A DNA stretch of 64,000 nucleotides from an uncultured Bacteroidota bacterium (GCA_902544085.1 CACCAP010000002.1:1-64000); one strand, 5' to 3'; counted from the first letter of the stretch, positions 17,737-29,459 are shown. A program made the numbers and translations. Notes: generated by a model from the letters alone, not told the origin.

Positions 17737-20700
17737 TTAACTTATTTTCTTTATTTCTAATTCTAATTTTATATTATCAAATTCAAACTCTCTTGGCGTA
17801 TCTAGTTTATCTACAAAATTTATTTCAGCTGCAAGAGTTTCATTTTTGACATAACCTAAATTGTCTTTTAGAGCTTTATCAATTAAATTATTATTGACAA
17901 TATTAATAATAATTTTATCACTAACATTAAAGTTTGAGTCTTTTCTTAAGTTCTGAATTTTATTCACAATTTCCCTACTAATGCCTTCATTTTTAAGCTT
18001 ATCATTGATGCTAATATCCAAGGCAATGGTGTAGCCACTTTCAGAACCAACTTGCCATCCTTCTATATCCTCATAGAATACTTCGATGTCTACCAATGAT
18101 AGATCAAATGAAAAATTATTTATTTCAAAGTTTAGTGTTTCACCAATTTCTAATAAATGAATTTGCTCCCCGTCCATATTAAGAATTGTCTTTGAAACGG
18201 CTTGTATATTTTTTCCAAATTTTGGACCCAAAGATTTAAAATTAGGTTTTGCTTTTTTAACTAGAATTTTAGATGAGTCACTAATTAATTCAACCTGTTT
18301 TACATTAATTTCAGATTTAATAAAATCCTCAATTTCTAAAATTTCACTCTTTTCACTTGGGCTTCTAAATGGAATTAAAACTTTGTTTAAAGGTTGTCTA
18401 ACCTTAATTTTCTCTCTTTTTCTAATTGAAAGCGCAATTGAACAAATCATTTGAGATTTTTTTATTTTTTTCTCTAGTTCAGAGTCAATGTTGTGAATGT
18501 CAACTTTAGGAAAGTTTGCCAAATGAACAGACTTGTTTTCATTCGTTAAATCTTGAAAAAGTTGGTCCATGTAAAAAGGACTAATTGGTGAGGAAATAAT
18601 GGCAATCTTTGTTAGACACTCATGTAATGTTTGAAAGGCGGATATTTTTTCATCATTATATTCACCTTTCCAAAAAACTCTTCTTGACAATCTCACATAC
18701 CAATTACTAAGGTCATCTTGAACAAATTGAGAAATTAATCTTGATGATTTTGTTGGATCATAGTCTGTGTATGCTGATTCAACCTTTTCTATTAATGAGT
18801 TTAAACATGAAATAATCCAACGGTCGAGTTCTCTTCTTGACTCATAAGGAATCATAACTTCATTCTTGGTGTATCCATCAATATTAGAATACAAACTAAA
18901 AAAAGCGTAAATATTATAAAGAGTACCAAAGAATTTCCTCCTAACCTCGTCAATTCCATTCAAATCAAACTTTAAATTTTCCCAAGGGTTTGAGTTTGAA
19001 ATCATATACCACCTTGTAGCGTCAGGTCCATATTTTTCCAAAGTTTCAAAAGGATCTACAGCATTACCAAGTCGCTTAGACATCTTTTGCCCGTTTTTAT
19101 CCAGTACCAGACCATTAGATATAACATTTTTATATGAAATTGAATTAAAAATCAATGTACTAATAACATGTAGAGTGTAAAACCATCCTCTGGTTTGATC
19201 CACACCCTCTGCAATGTAATCAGCTGGAAAGTGTGATTTCATGTCAATCATTTCTTTATTTTCAAATGGATAGTGCCATTGGGCATAAGGCATCGATCCA
19301 GAATCAAACCATACGTCAAGTAGGTCGGCTTCTCTGTATAGAGGTTTGTTACTTTTCGAAACCAAAATAATTTTATCTACAACATGCTTATGAAGATCAA
19401 TTTTTTCGTAGTTAGATTCGGAGAAATCATCTACAACAAACTTTGAAAAAGGATTTTGCTTCATAAAGCCAGATTGTATAGATTTTTCAATTTCAGTATA
19501 AAGTTCTTTTACAGAACCAATAACTAATATCTCTTTACCATCTTCAGAGCACCATATCGGCAAAGGAATTCCCCAATACCTAGATCTTGACAAATTCCAA
19601 TCGTTTGCATTTTCAAGCCAATTTCCAAACCTTCCACTTCCTGTTGACTTTGGTTTCCAATTAATTTTATTATTATTCCGAATTAAATCATCTTTCTTTT
19701 TTGTTACGGAAATAAACCAAGAATTGAGAGGGTAATATAGAATAGGTTTATCGGTTCTCCAGCAATTGGGATAACTGTGTGTATATTTTTCAACCCTGAA
19801 CGCTTTATTTTCTTCCTTTAATTTTATTGCAATTTCAACATCAACTGATTTTTCAGGCACTTCCTTTTCATTGTAATATTGATTCTTGACATATTTTCCG
19901 GAAATTGATCCCAAACCTTCAATAAATTTTCCTTGCAGGTCAACGAGCGGAGATAAATTACCGTCTTTATCTAATATTAGCATTGGTGGGACTTCAGGTT
20001 TTGCATTTTGTGCAGCTATCATATCATCTGCACCAAATGTTGGTGCGGTATGCACAATTCCAGTTCCTTCATCAGTTGTAACAAAATCCCCAGAGATTAC
20101 GCGAAATGCATTTTCAGGATTTTGAGTGGGTAAGGGCGAGTCTGCCCATAGTTTTTCGTATTTGATATTTATCAAATCACGCCCTTTAAAATGTTCAGAA
20201 ATAAAAAACGGAATATCATTATTTTTTGAAAATATTAATTCCTTAGTTTGGTTAACTTCCTTATAATTATTTTTTAAAACTTTTCCAATCAAATTTTTTG
20301 CTAAAATGACATTTACTGGCATTTCTGTATACTGATTAAAAGTTTTGATAATTACATAATCAATGTTAGCTCCAACTGTTAGAGCTGTATTTGATGGAAG
20401 GGTCCATGGCGTAGTTGTCCATGCTAGAATATGAACAGAGCCATATTTTTTTAAAAATTCTGGCAATGATTTTTCTATGCATTTAAACTGAGCAGTTACC
20501 GTAGTATCGGTTATGTCCTGATAGGTTCCAGGTTGATTAAGTTCATGAGAGCTTAATCCTGTTCCAGCTTTTGGTGAGTATGGTTGTATGCTATAACCTT
20601 TGTAGATCAATCTCTTTTCATGAAGTTCTTTTAAAAGCCACCAAACAGACTCAATATATTTTGATTTGTAAGTAACATATGGGTTATCCATATCAACCCA

Positions 20701-21120
20701 GTAGCCGATTTTTCTTGTCAAATCATTCCATATATTGGTATATTTCATCACGGCATCTTTACAACTTTTATTGTAATCTTCGATACTAATTTTAGTACCA
20801 ATATCTTCTTTGCTGATGCCAAGTTCTTTCTCTACACCCAGTTCAATAGGAAGCCCATGAGTATCCCAACCTGCTTTTCTCTCAACTTTAAAACCTTTTA
20901 AAGTCTTGTATCGGCAAAAAATATCTTTTAAAGCACGGGCCATGACATGATGAATTCCAGGCCTACCGTTTGCAGATGGAGGGCCCTCGAAAAATACAAA
21001 GCGCTTTGAATCATTTCTTGATGATATACTTTTTTCGAAGGTTTTGTCCTTATCCCAAAAACTTAAAACATCATCTGAGATTTGAATTAAATCTAAACTT
21101 TTATATTCTTTAAATGACAT
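17737..21120 (-). CDS. ileS: Isoleucine--tRNA ligase
   Basis: This 1127-residue class I tRNA synthetase has the HIGH-type motif GRPGIHHVMAR near residue 50 and the KMSKS loop as GQKMSKRLGN. The editing (CP1) domain contains AWTTTPWTLPSN and DEGTGIVHTAPTFG. The C-terminal region lacks a clear zinc-binding cysteine cluster, and the length suits the eukaryote-like type found in Bacteroidetes. It heads the tight run ileS, DksA-like, DUF1338, lspA, and lies 55 nt downstream of a TonB receptor gene on the same strand. Confidence 0.97.
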   Translation of the reverse strand: MSFKEYKSLDLIQISDDVLSFWDKDKTFEKSISSRNDSKRFVFFEGPPSANGRPGIHHVMARALKDIFCRYKTLKGFKVERKAGWDTHGLPIELGVEKELGISKEDIGTKISIEDYNKSCKDAVMKYTNIWNDLTRKIGYWVDMDNPYVTYKSKYIESVWWLLKELHEKRLIYKGYSIQPYSPKAGTGLSSHELNQPGTYQDITDTTVTAQFKCIEKSLPEFLKKYGSVHILAWTTTPWTLPSNTALTVGANIDYVIIKTFNQYTEMPVNVILAKNLIGKVLKNNYKEVNQTKELIFSKNNDIPFFISEHFKGRDLINIKYEKLWADSPLPTQNPENAFRVISGDFVTTDEGTGIVHTAPTFGADDMIAAQNAKPEVPPMLILDKDGNLSPLVDLQGKFIEGLGSISGKYVKNQYYNEKEVPEKSVDVEIAIKLKEENKAFRVEKYTHSYPNCWRTDKPILYYPLNSWFISVTKKKDDLIRNNNKINWKPKSTGSGRFGNWLENANDWNLSRSRYWGIPLPIWCSEDGKEILVIGSVKELYTEIEKSIQSGFMKQNPFSKFVVDDFSESNYEKIDLHKHVVDKIILVSKSNKPLYREADLLDVWFDSGSMPYAQWHYPFENKEMIDMKSHFPADYIAEGVDQTRGWFYTLHVISTLIFNSISYKNVISNGLVLDKNGQKMSKRLGNAVDPFETLEKYGPDATRWYMISNSNPWENLKFDLNGIDEVRRKFFGTLYNIYAFFSLYSNIDGYTKNEVMIPYESRRELDRWIISCLNSLIEKVESAYTDYDPTKSSRLISQFVQDDLSNWYVRLSRRVFWKGEYNDEKISAFQTLHECLTKIAIISSPISPFYMDQLFQDLTNENKSVHLANFPKVDIHNIDSELEKKIKKSQMICSIALSIRKREKIKVRQPLNKVLIPFRSPSEKSEILEIEDFIKSEINVKQVELISDSSKILVKKAKPNFKSLGPKFGKNIQAVSKTILNMDGEQIHLLEIGETLNFEINNFSFDLSLVDIEVFYEDIEGWQVGSESGYTIALDISINDKLKNEGISREIVNKIQNLRKDSNFNVSDKIIINIVNNNLIDKALKDNLGYVKNETLAAEINFVDKLDTPREFEFDNIKLELEIKKIS

Positions 21121-21175
21121 TTTCTAAAAAAAGCGAATGTAATTAATTTAACTTAAAGTTAAGATTAATTAATGC

Positions 21176-23683
21176 TTAATTAAAAAAAGCAGAAATATTA
21201 AAATTTCTACCAGGCGAACTTATGCCCGAAGCGAATTGTTTGTAGTGTATATCAAATACATTTTCAATTGAAAAATTCAGGTCAATTAACCTTTTGAAAA
21301 TTTTTACTTTATGAATTGAAGATATATTAAAAATAGCCCATTTTGGCATTCCTAAATATTCAAAGTCTCCGCTAATGTTAATAAAATAAGGTGTTTCATC
21401 CAATCCATCCTCACCGCCCAAACTATAACTGTTGGCCTTTTTGTTTTTTGAAAACTTATACGATAAAACTAATTGATTGTTGGAATATTTCCACTTTAAT
21501 TTAAAATCTCCAAACAGAGGAGGAATTGAGGGCATTGGGCTTCCGGAACTTAGTTTTGTGCCTTTTGTGTATGTTACATTACCATCAAGACGGATGTTTT
21601 TAAAAATATTTAAATCAATATTATAATTGAAACCATAAACTTTTGACTGACCTAAGTTATAATTAGCCATTGTAAAAACTTCTTCATTTTGGTAAATAAT
21701 GGTTGACGTATCAACTGTTGTTTCATCGACACTATCATAGAAAAAATCTCTTCCAATTGTTCCATCTAATATTGTATAGTAAATATTTAATGATGAATTA
21801 AAATCATTTGAGTAATTGCTCCAGCCAACATCTATTGTATAGGCTTTTTCAGGCTTTATTTCTGTATTTGGAATTAGTAAAACACCGGCATTTTCCCTAA
21901 TCTTACTTATATCATCAATGTTTGGTGATCTATAGCCGCTTGATAAATTAATCGAAACCTTATTATTCTTCAATATTCTCGTAACATAACCAAAGCTACC
22001 AGTCAATGATAAATTTCTCAAATTCAACTTTTCAAATTGATTTAAAAAAATCACATTAATATCGTTATTCAAAAATTCTTCTGAATTAAAATCCCATCCA
22101 AGCTTAACTATATTATTTGACAGCCTCAATCCAAAATTTAAGTTTGAATAATTATTAATTTTTTTTAAATATTTAAAATAACCCGCAAGCGACGAGTGTG
22201 TTGCTTGATCATTAGGATATCGAGTAAGCGATTTAAATTCACTTAAATACAGAGCAGGGTTTGAGGAGTCAATTCTATTTGAAACAGATCTAGAGTATAG
22301 ATTGTTGTGAGTGTATTCAAAGCCATATAATAACTCTGAGTTATTCACTGTAGTTTTAGAAAAGTCACCATTTAAAGAATAGACATCTATTTTTTCCGTT
22401 TGATTGTATAAAATTTCTGAACCAAACTTTCTTTTATGCCTGGATTCTCCAATAGATTGGTAAGAAAAAATAAACCTCCCATTGTCAAAAAGTTTTGATG
22501 GACTTAAGTTTAAAATGGAGGATAACATAGTTCTTTTTTGAGGCCCATAATACCACTCAGCAAATTTTAAATCCAAGTTAGAGTCTAACTCTGATAATTT
22601 ATCAAATCTGTTAATTTTGGAGGACCTAGAGACTTGAAAATTTAGAATCAAATTGGAGTCATTCTTAAGCTTTAAATTAACTTTTGTTATAAAATCTTTC
22701 TGATCATAAGCGGTATTTCTTTGAACATTAGGGTCACTATTTACAGACGGACTTAAAAAAAAGTTATCTCTATTGTTTTCTGAAAAATGGTTAACTAATC
22801 CCCAATCCTCAAATCCATGTTTTCTGTTTTTACCCATAATTATATCACCATAGTCTGAAATTGACAGACTTGAAAACAACCCCCAATTTTTATTAGTAGC
22901 AGTCAGTTGGTAGTTTCTTGTTTTTGATTTATTTGTAAGATTATATGAGCGCTTCTTTTTAAAATCAATTTCTTTTTCAACAGAAAATTCAGGAATTTTT
23001 GTAAAGTAATGCACTACGCCTCCTATCGCGTCAGATCCATAGCTCACTGAGGAAGGACCGTACAAAACCTCAATTCTTTCTAAGTAATTTGGATCAACAG
23101 TTATGGAGTTTTGTAAATGACCTGAACGGTATATTGTATTATTCATTCTAACTCCATCAATTACTAACAATACTCTGTTCGCTTCAAAACCTCTGATCAC
23201 TGGGCTACCTCCGCCAGATTGTGATTTTTGAACATGTATTCCACCTGCATCATATAGAATTTCAGCACCAGTTTTATCTACATTGGACAAAAGGTCATCG
23301 GGGCTTATTAATGATACTTTTCTAGAAATATATTTTAAGTTTTGCTTATTTCTACCGACAGATAAAACCACTTCATCAAGCCCCATCATCGATGGATTTA
23401 GATAAATAATATTTTTATCTTTTATGTCCTTAAAAAGAACTGAGTTTGATTCATATGAAATGTGTGAGAAAAAAATCGAATCGTTGGCTTTAAAAATATC
23501 CAAATCAAACTTACCCTGAATATCAGTCAAAATTGTTTCTGTTTGACTTTTATTAAAAATTAGAACTGAAGGAATTGGCTCTCCACTTGAACCATCTAAT
23601 ACAGAAATTTCAGTCTGGGAATAATTGAAGTTTATAATTGTAAAGCTTACTAGAAGTAGTAATATTTTATGAAAATAATCCAT
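21176..23683 (-). CDS. TonB-dependent receptor, heme/hemoglobin-type plug
   Basis: This 835-residue receptor has a signal peptide (about 1-22), a carboxypeptidase-D-like domain (about 24-100) and a TonB-box region. The plug contains SGGGSPVIRGFEANRVLLV, DGVRMNN, LERIEVLYGPSSV and AIGGVVHYFTK. This plug pattern is found in receptors annotated as hemoglobin/transferrin/lactoferrin type; iron or heme uptake is therefore possible but not shown. The barrel ends with ENVFDIHYKQFASGI and a terminal Phe-Asn. Its start overlaps the end of recO by 17 nt, an odd partner for an outer-membrane receptor. Confidence 0.92.
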   Translation of the reverse strand: MDYFHKILLLLVSFTIINFNYSQTEISVLDGSSGEPIPSVLIFNKSQTETILTDIQGKFDLDIFKANDSIFFSHISYESNSVLFKDIKDKNIIYLNPSMMGLDEVVLSVGRNKQNLKYISRKVSLISPDDLLSNVDKTGAEILYDAGGIHVQKSQSGGGSPVIRGFEANRVLLVIDGVRMNNTIYRSGHLQNSITVDPNYLERIEVLYGPSSVSYGSDAIGGVVHYFTKIPEFSVEKEIDFKKKRSYNLTNKSKTRNYQLTATNKNWGLFSSLSISDYGDIIMGKNRKHGFEDWGLVNHFSENNRDNFFLSPSVNSDPNVQRNTAYDQKDFITKVNLKLKNDSNLILNFQVSRSSKINRFDKLSELDSNLDLKFAEWYYGPQKRTMLSSILNLSPSKLFDNGRFIFSYQSIGESRHKRKFGSEILYNQTEKIDVYSLNGDFSKTTVNNSELLYGFEYTHNNLYSRSVSNRIDSSNPALYLSEFKSLTRYPNDQATHSSLAGYFKYLKKINNYSNLNFGLRLSNNIVKLGWDFNSEEFLNNDINVIFLNQFEKLNLRNLSLTGSFGYVTRILKNNKVSINLSSGYRSPNIDDISKIRENAGVLLIPNTEIKPEKAYTIDVGWSNYSNDFNSSLNIYYTILDGTIGRDFFYDSVDETTVDTSTIIYQNEEVFTMANYNLGQSKVYGFNYNIDLNIFKNIRLDGNVTYTKGTKLSSGSPMPSIPPLFGDFKLKWKYSNNQLVLSYKFSKNKKANSYSLGGEDGLDETPYFINISGDFEYLGMPKWAIFNISSIHKVKIFKRLIDLNFSIENVFDIHYKQFASGISSPGRNFNISAFFN

Positions 23684-24386
23684 TTAAAATTTCAAGTGAG
23701 TTTGGCCTTTTAAAACCGGAAATATGATATTTATAATAATTCATTAAAAAATTTGTCATATTTCTTCTTTGATTGGTTGTTTTTAATATCTCAAAATATT
23801 GATCAAAATTTATGCCCAAAAGTTTTTTGAATTCAATCACCAACTCACCTCCAACACAGTAACGCGAATCATTAATTGTCTTAAAAATACCATTCTCAAT
23901 ATCAAAAAATTTAAAATTTTCATTGTTTACCTCCGGTTTAATTCCTAAAAACTTTAAAAGATTTATCAAAAAATTGATATGAAAATTTTCATATTTTGAG
24001 ACCTTGTCCAAAGTAACAAGAGAATCTTTAATATACTGATAAAGACTTGGGTTTTCCTCTTGAAATCGTAAAACAGTACTCAAAAACTCCGCAAGAAATA
24101 GTGCTATGTTAGATTTAATAATATTAAAACGTAAATCATCATAAATAACAACACTTTTAATATTTTTTAAATGTGATAATTCACCTTTTTTAAGTCTATT
24201 AAATTCAATTTCAACAATACTAAGGGGTTCTATGCTGCCTAACGAAAATTTTGTTCTTTTTCTACTCCTAACACCTTTAATAATAAAAGATAGAATTCCA
24301 TAATTTTGAGAATAACATTTCATGATTACGCTCGTTTCAGAGTATTTTATGGAATTTAAAATAATTGCCTCAGTAACGCTAGCCAT
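23667..24386 (-). CDS. recO: DNA repair protein RecO
   Basis: This 239-residue protein has the N-terminal OB fold (EAIILNSIKYSETSVIMKCY, then a GILSFIIKG segment) that binds single-stranded DNA and helps RecR load RecA. The middle helical region is typical. The C-terminal zinc-finger cysteines seen in many RecO proteins are missing; only one Cys is found there (YCVGGEL). It lies 5 nt after gdhA and overlaps the downstream TonB receptor gene by 17 nt. Confidence 0.93.
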   Translation of the reverse strand: MASVTEAIILNSIKYSETSVIMKCYSQNYGILSFIIKGVRSRKRTKFSLGSIEPLSIVEIEFNRLKKGELSHLKNIKSVVIYDDLRFNIIKSNIALFLAEFLSTVLRFQEENPSLYQYIKDSLVTLDKVSKYENFHINFLINLLKFLGIKPEVNNENFKFFDIENGIFKTINDSRYCVGGELVIEFKKLLGINFDQYFEILKTTNQRRNMTNFLMNYYKYHISGFKRPNSLEILNGLFS

Positions 24387-24391
24387 GAATT

Positions 24392-25741
<1,350 letters not shown>

Positions 25742-25764
25742 TTATTATCTAAATGTAAGCAATA

Positions 25765-26904
25765 TTAATTAATTGCTTTATCAAGATCTTTTATTAGGTC
25801 AGCTGAATCTTCAATGCCAACACTTAATCTAATTAAAGACTCTGTAATACCATTTCTTTCTCTGTCCTTTTTTGGCATTGAAGCGTGCGTCATAGTTGCA
25901 GGATGATTGACTAAACTTTCAACACCACCAAGGGATTCAGCAAGTGTGAAAACTTTTAGTTTTTTTGTGAATTTAATAACATCACTATACATATTTCCAG
26001 CAAAAGTGAAGGATATCATGCCTCCAAATTTTTTCATCTGTTTTTTTGCCACCAAATGATTTGGATGAGACTCTAGACCTGGCCAATATATTTTTTCAAC
26101 TTTTTTACATTGCTTTAAATATTCAAAAACTTTTACTCCGTTAGAGCAGTGTCTATCCATTCTGACATGAAGTGTTTTTATTCCTCTTAAAGTGAGGAAT
26201 GCATCCATTGGCCCACATATTGCACCACTAGAATTTTGTATAAAAAATAGATTTTCGGCTATTTTTTCATCATTTAATGCAATCAACCCAATTATAACAT
26301 CACTATGGCCAGCTAAATATTTTGTTCCGGAGTGCATAACAATATCAGCCCCCAAATCTAAAGGTCTTTGAAGATAAGGAGTGGAGAATGTATTATCAAC
26401 ACCAAGCAGAATATTATTTTCTTTACATATTTCAGAAATTGCGGCAATATCAATAACATTAATCATGGGGTTTGTGGGAGTTTCAACCCAAATCAACTTT
26501 GTTTTTGGAGTAATTAATTTCTCAACTTTTCGTAGATCTTTCAAATCTTCAAAAATAAATTTGAGCCCATATTTCTTATAAATTTTATTGAACAATCTAT
26601 AAGATCCACCATATAGATCGTGAGTACTAATTATTTCATCCCCAGGCTTAAATAATTTTAAAATTGCATCGATTGCACTTAACCCAGAACTGAACGCAAG
26701 ACCATACTTTGCATTTTCTAAGCTTGCAATAGAGTTTTCAAGCGCATGTCTTGTTGGGTTTTGAGTTCTGCTATACTCGTAACCTTGATGAACACCAGGC
26801 TCAGATTGAGCATAAGTAGATGTTTGGTATATAGGTGGCATTACTGCACCGTACCCTTTTTCTTTTATTTGTCCACCGTGAATAACCTTTGTATTAAATT
26901 TCAT
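25765..26904 (-). CDS. Cystathionine gamma-synthase/lyase family PLP enzyme
   Basis: This 379-residue Cys/Met-metabolism PLP enzyme begins MKFNTKVIHGGQ. The PLP lysine lies in MHSGTKYLAGHSDVI. Other family motifs are YEYSRTQNPTRHALE, DLYGGSYRLF and GGVESLVNHPATMTHASM. Sequence alone does not separate gamma-synthase (MetB) from gamma-lyase, so I leave the symbol blank. I use the ATG at 26904, because the upstream extension to 26958 overlaps the azurin-like gene. The start shares one base with the azurin-like stop (TAATG), indicating coupling. Confidence 0.93.
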   Translation of the reverse strand: MKFNTKVIHGGQIKEKGYGAVMPPIYQTSTYAQSEPGVHQGYEYSRTQNPTRHALENSIASLENAKYGLAFSSGLSAIDAILKLFKPGDEIISTHDLYGGSYRLFNKIYKKYGLKFIFEDLKDLRKVEKLITPKTKLIWVETPTNPMINVIDIAAISEICKENNILLGVDNTFSTPYLQRPLDLGADIVMHSGTKYLAGHSDVIIGLIALNDEKIAENLFFIQNSSGAICGPMDAFLTLRGIKTLHVRMDRHCSNGVKVFEYLKQCKKVEKIYWPGLESHPNHLVAKKQMKKFGGMISFTFAGNMYSDVIKFTKKLKVFTLAESLGGVESLVNHPATMTHASMPKKDRERNGITESLIRLSVGIEDSADLIKDLDKAIN

Positions 26905-27398
26905 TATTCTATTGTTAATATTCCTTGCATGATTTGATAATGTCCCGGAAATGTACATACATATATGTAACTACCCGGCTCTTCAATTGTGAAATTTATT
27001 GTATCACTTTCTCCTCCACCGAGCATTTTTGTATGAACAATGAAGTCATTGTTTTCAGGAATGTATTCATTCTCCTTAAAATCAAGTGCAAGCATTGCAA
27101 AATCATCAACATCAACATCTTTTTTTAATAAAACAAAATTGTGTCCCATAAATTCTTTTCCAATTTTACCAGTATGATTTAAGACTAGTCGTATATTTTT
27201 TCCGGCTTTGGCTGATAACGATGTTTTGTCAAAAAGCATTAAATCGTTTGAATTTAATACAATAACTGTTTGTTCATTGTTTACGGTTTTATTCTCATTT
27301 TCTTGAACCCTTTCATAGCTAAACCTTTCCTTCGCAGGTTCATTTTTGCATGATATTAAAAATAACATCAAGAAAAGGGGGATGGTTTTAATTTTCAT
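26904..27398 (-). CDS. Azurin/plastocyanin-like type 1 copper lipoprotein
   Basis: This 164-residue lipoprotein carries a single cupredoxin domain. The signal peptide MKIKTIPLFLMLFLISC ends in a lipobox Cys (residue 17). Copper ligands are the His in GHNFVLL and the Cys, His and Met in CTFPGHYQIM, so a working type 1 copper site is expected. It likely passes electrons in the periplasm. I prefer the ATG at 27398; in-frame ATGs at 27416 and 27431 are possible. An open frame continues to 27689 antisense to the sugar gene but adds nothing conserved. The stop overlaps the metB-like start by one base. Confidence 0.9.
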   Translation of the reverse strand: MKIKTIPLFLMLFLISCKNEPAKERFSYERVQENENKTVNNEQTVIVLNSNDLMLFDKTSLSAKAGKNIRLVLNHTGKIGKEFMGHNFVLLKKDVDVDDFAMLALDFKENEYIPENNDFIVHTKMLGGGESDTINFTIEEPGSYIYVCTFPGHYQIMQGILTIE

Positions 27399-27471
27399 TA
27401 AATGATTTATTTTCATAAAGTTACAATTCATAATTAAATTTTTATATTTAGTAATACTTAAAATACTTGTT

Positions 27472-28413
27472 TTGAATAGAAGAAATTTTTCAGGTTTAAT
27501 ATCATCTTCATTATTTGGCTTAGCCTCATTAGATGTACTCAAATTAAACAATATTAATGCCAAAAAATATAAAATTTCATTGGCGCAGTGGTCCTTAAAT
27601 GGCTCTATAACAAGAGGTATAATTTCTCCGCTGGATTTTCCAAAAAAAGCCAGAGAATTTAAAATTGACGCAATTGAACATGTGAACACATTGTATTCAG
27701 TTCACTCAAATTACTTATCTAAAAACTCAATGAAAAATCTTTCTAAAGATTTAAACCAAAGATCAAATGATAATGGAGTTAAAAATTTGTTGATAATGAT
27801 TTCTCAGGAGGGTGAATTAGCATCAAACAATAAAAAATCTAGATCAAGAGCTATTGATAAACATAAGGCCTGGATTGATGTTGCTAATGAAATAGGATGC
27901 GAGTCCGTTAGGGTAGATTTAAGAGGCAATAATAGTAGTTTTAATCAATGGAAACAAAACTCGATTATTTCATTAAATACTTTGTGTGAATATTCACCAA
28001 ATCTAAATATTACAGTAGAAAACCATGGTGGTTTTTCATCAAATGGTAAGTATTTAGCTGACGTAATGAAATCAATTACACAAGACAATTGTGGAACTTT
28101 GCCAGATTTTGGAAATTTTTGTATAAATGGATCTCCCAATCCTGAAAATTTAGAAAAGAATTGTTCGGTATGGTATGATAGATACAAAGGCGTGAATGAT
28201 TTAATGCCCTTTGCCAAAGCTTTAAGTGCCAAATCTTATGATTTTCTTGATAATGGTGACGAGAAATATATTGACTACTATAAAATGATGAATATAGTAA
28301 ATAACCATCCATATGAGGGTTACATTGGAATTGAGTATGAAGGAAATAGATTAAGTGAAGATGAAGGAATCATTGCAACAAAAAAATTATTAGAAAAAAT
28401 TATCAATTCATGA
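27472..28413 (+). CDS. Sugar phosphate isomerase/epimerase-like TIM barrel with Tat-type signal
   Basis: This 313-residue AP-endonuclease-2/xylose-isomerase-like protein starts with NRRNFSGLISSS, a twin-arginine-type export signal, so it is expected in the periplasm. TIM-barrel metal-site motifs include VENHGGFSS, GTLPDFGNF and YIGIEYEG. The only credible start is a TTG; no ATG or GTG lies upstream in frame before the divergent azurin-like gene. It overlaps the next gene by 4 nt (ATGA), giving a coupled set with a second isomerase and a DUF1080 hydrolase. Similar trios are linked to 3-keto-glycoside metabolism; the substrate here is inferred, not shown. Confidence 0.88.
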   Translation: MNRRNFSGLISSSLFGLASLDVLKLNNINAKKYKISLAQWSLNGSITRGIISPLDFPKKAREFKIDAIEHVNTLYSVHSNYLSKNSMKNLSKDLNQRSNDNGVKNLLIMISQEGELASNNKKSRSRAIDKHKAWIDVANEIGCESVRVDLRGNNSSFNQWKQNSIISLNTLCEYSPNLNITVENHGGFSSNGKYLADVMKSITQDNCGTLPDFGNFCINGSPNPENLEKNCSVWYDRYKGVNDLMPFAKALSAKSYDFLDNGDEKYIDYYKMMNIVNNHPYEGYIGIEYEGNRLSEDEGIIATKKLLEKIINS

Positions 28414-29459
28414 AAACCATTAAAGGTCCTGCAATTTTTTTGGCTCAGTTTTTAGCTGACAATAAACCATTTAATAATCTTGATAGCATCTCAAAATGGG
28501 CAAAAGAATTGGGCTACAAGGCCATACAAATTCCTACTTGGGATAGTAGAGTTTTTGACTTAGAAACTGCAGGAAAAAGTAAAACTTATTGTGACGAAAT
28601 AAAAGGGATTGTTTCTGAGAACGGTCTTGAAATTAGTGAACTTTCAACTCATCTACAGGGTCAATTGATAGCCACACACCCTAGTTATGATATTATGTTT
28701 GACTCATTTGCTCCAAAAAATTTACATGGAAAAGTTCGTGAAAGAACAATGTGGGCAAAAAGTCAGATGATCAATGCAATAAATGCAAGCAGTTTTTTAG
28801 AAATAAAACCAATGGCTTCTTTCTCGGGATCACTAATGTTTCATACTATGTATCCTTGGCCACAAAGACCCTCAGGACTAGTCGATGCAGGTTTTAAGGA
28901 ACTTGCAAAAAGATGGGTTCCCATCCTAGATCATGCAAAGGATAAAGGTGTACAAATTTGTTATGAAATTCACCCTGGTGAAGACCTGCATGATGGCATT
29001 ACATTTGAAAAATTTTTAGCAGCAACAAAAAATCATTCGTCAGTAAAAATGTTATATGACCCCAGTCATTTTATTTTGCAACAATTGGATTATCTGCAAT
29101 ACATAGATTTCTATCATGATTACATTAAAATGTTTCATGTTAAAGATGCAGAATTCAATCCAACAGGGAAGTCTGGTGTTTATGGCGGATATCAAGACTG
29201 GATTGATAGACCAGGAAGATTTAGATCTCTGGGTGATGGTCAAATTGATTTTAAAACAATTTTCTCAAAGTTAAGTCAATATGGATTTGATGGTTGGGCA
29301 GTATTGGAATGGGAGTGTTGTATTAAAAGTCCAGAACAAGGGGCTAAGGAAGGTTCAAAATTTATCGATAATCACATCATTCAAGTTACTTCAAAGACCT
29401 TTGATGATTTTGCTGGTGGAGAAAACGAAAACATAAATAAAATTTTGGGTATTGATTAG
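28410..29459 (+). CDS. Sugar phosphate isomerase/epimerase-like TIM barrel, cytosolic
   Basis: This 349-residue xylose-isomerase-like TIM barrel has no signal peptide. Likely metal-site segments are EIKPMASFSGS, CYEIHPGEDLHDG, LYDPSHF, MFHVKDAEF and VLEWEC. The tryptophan-rich loop MYPWPQRP is typical of the subgroup found in marine Bacteroidetes and Planctomycetes next to oxidoreductases. It overlaps both neighbours (4 nt with the Tat-signal paralogue, 8 nt with the DUF1080 gene), so the three are surely co-expressed. It probably isomerises or epimerises an oxidised sugar released by the exported partners. Confidence 0.9.
   Translation: MKTIKGPAIFLAQFLADNKPFNNLDSISKWAKELGYKAIQIPTWDSRVFDLETAGKSKTYCDEIKGIVSENGLEISELSTHLQGQLIATHPSYDIMFDSFAPKNLHGKVRERTMWAKSQMINAINASSFLEIKPMASFSGSLMFHTMYPWPQRPSGLVDAGFKELAKRWVPILDHAKDKGVQICYEIHPGEDLHDGITFEKFLAATKNHSSVKMLYDPSHFILQQLDYLQYIDFYHDYIKMFHVKDAEFNPTGKSGVYGGYQDWIDRPGRFRSLGDGQIDFKTIFSKLSQYGFDGWAVLEWECCIKSPEQGAKEGSKFIDNHIIQVTSKTFDDFAGGENENINKILGID

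Noticed and set aside
21141-21162. TTAACTTTAAG and TTAAATTAATT at 11-bp period on the minus strand before ileS
   Set aside because: The units lie only about 20 nt from the ileS start codon with no promoter box in between, in extremely A/T-rich sequence. It shows that such pairs can arise by chance, which lowers trust in the weakest arrays.
27399-27689. Long N-terminal extension of the azurin-like frame
   Set aside because: It runs antisense to the sugar isomerase gene, has no conserved features, and the lipoprotein signal peptide starts naturally at 27398.
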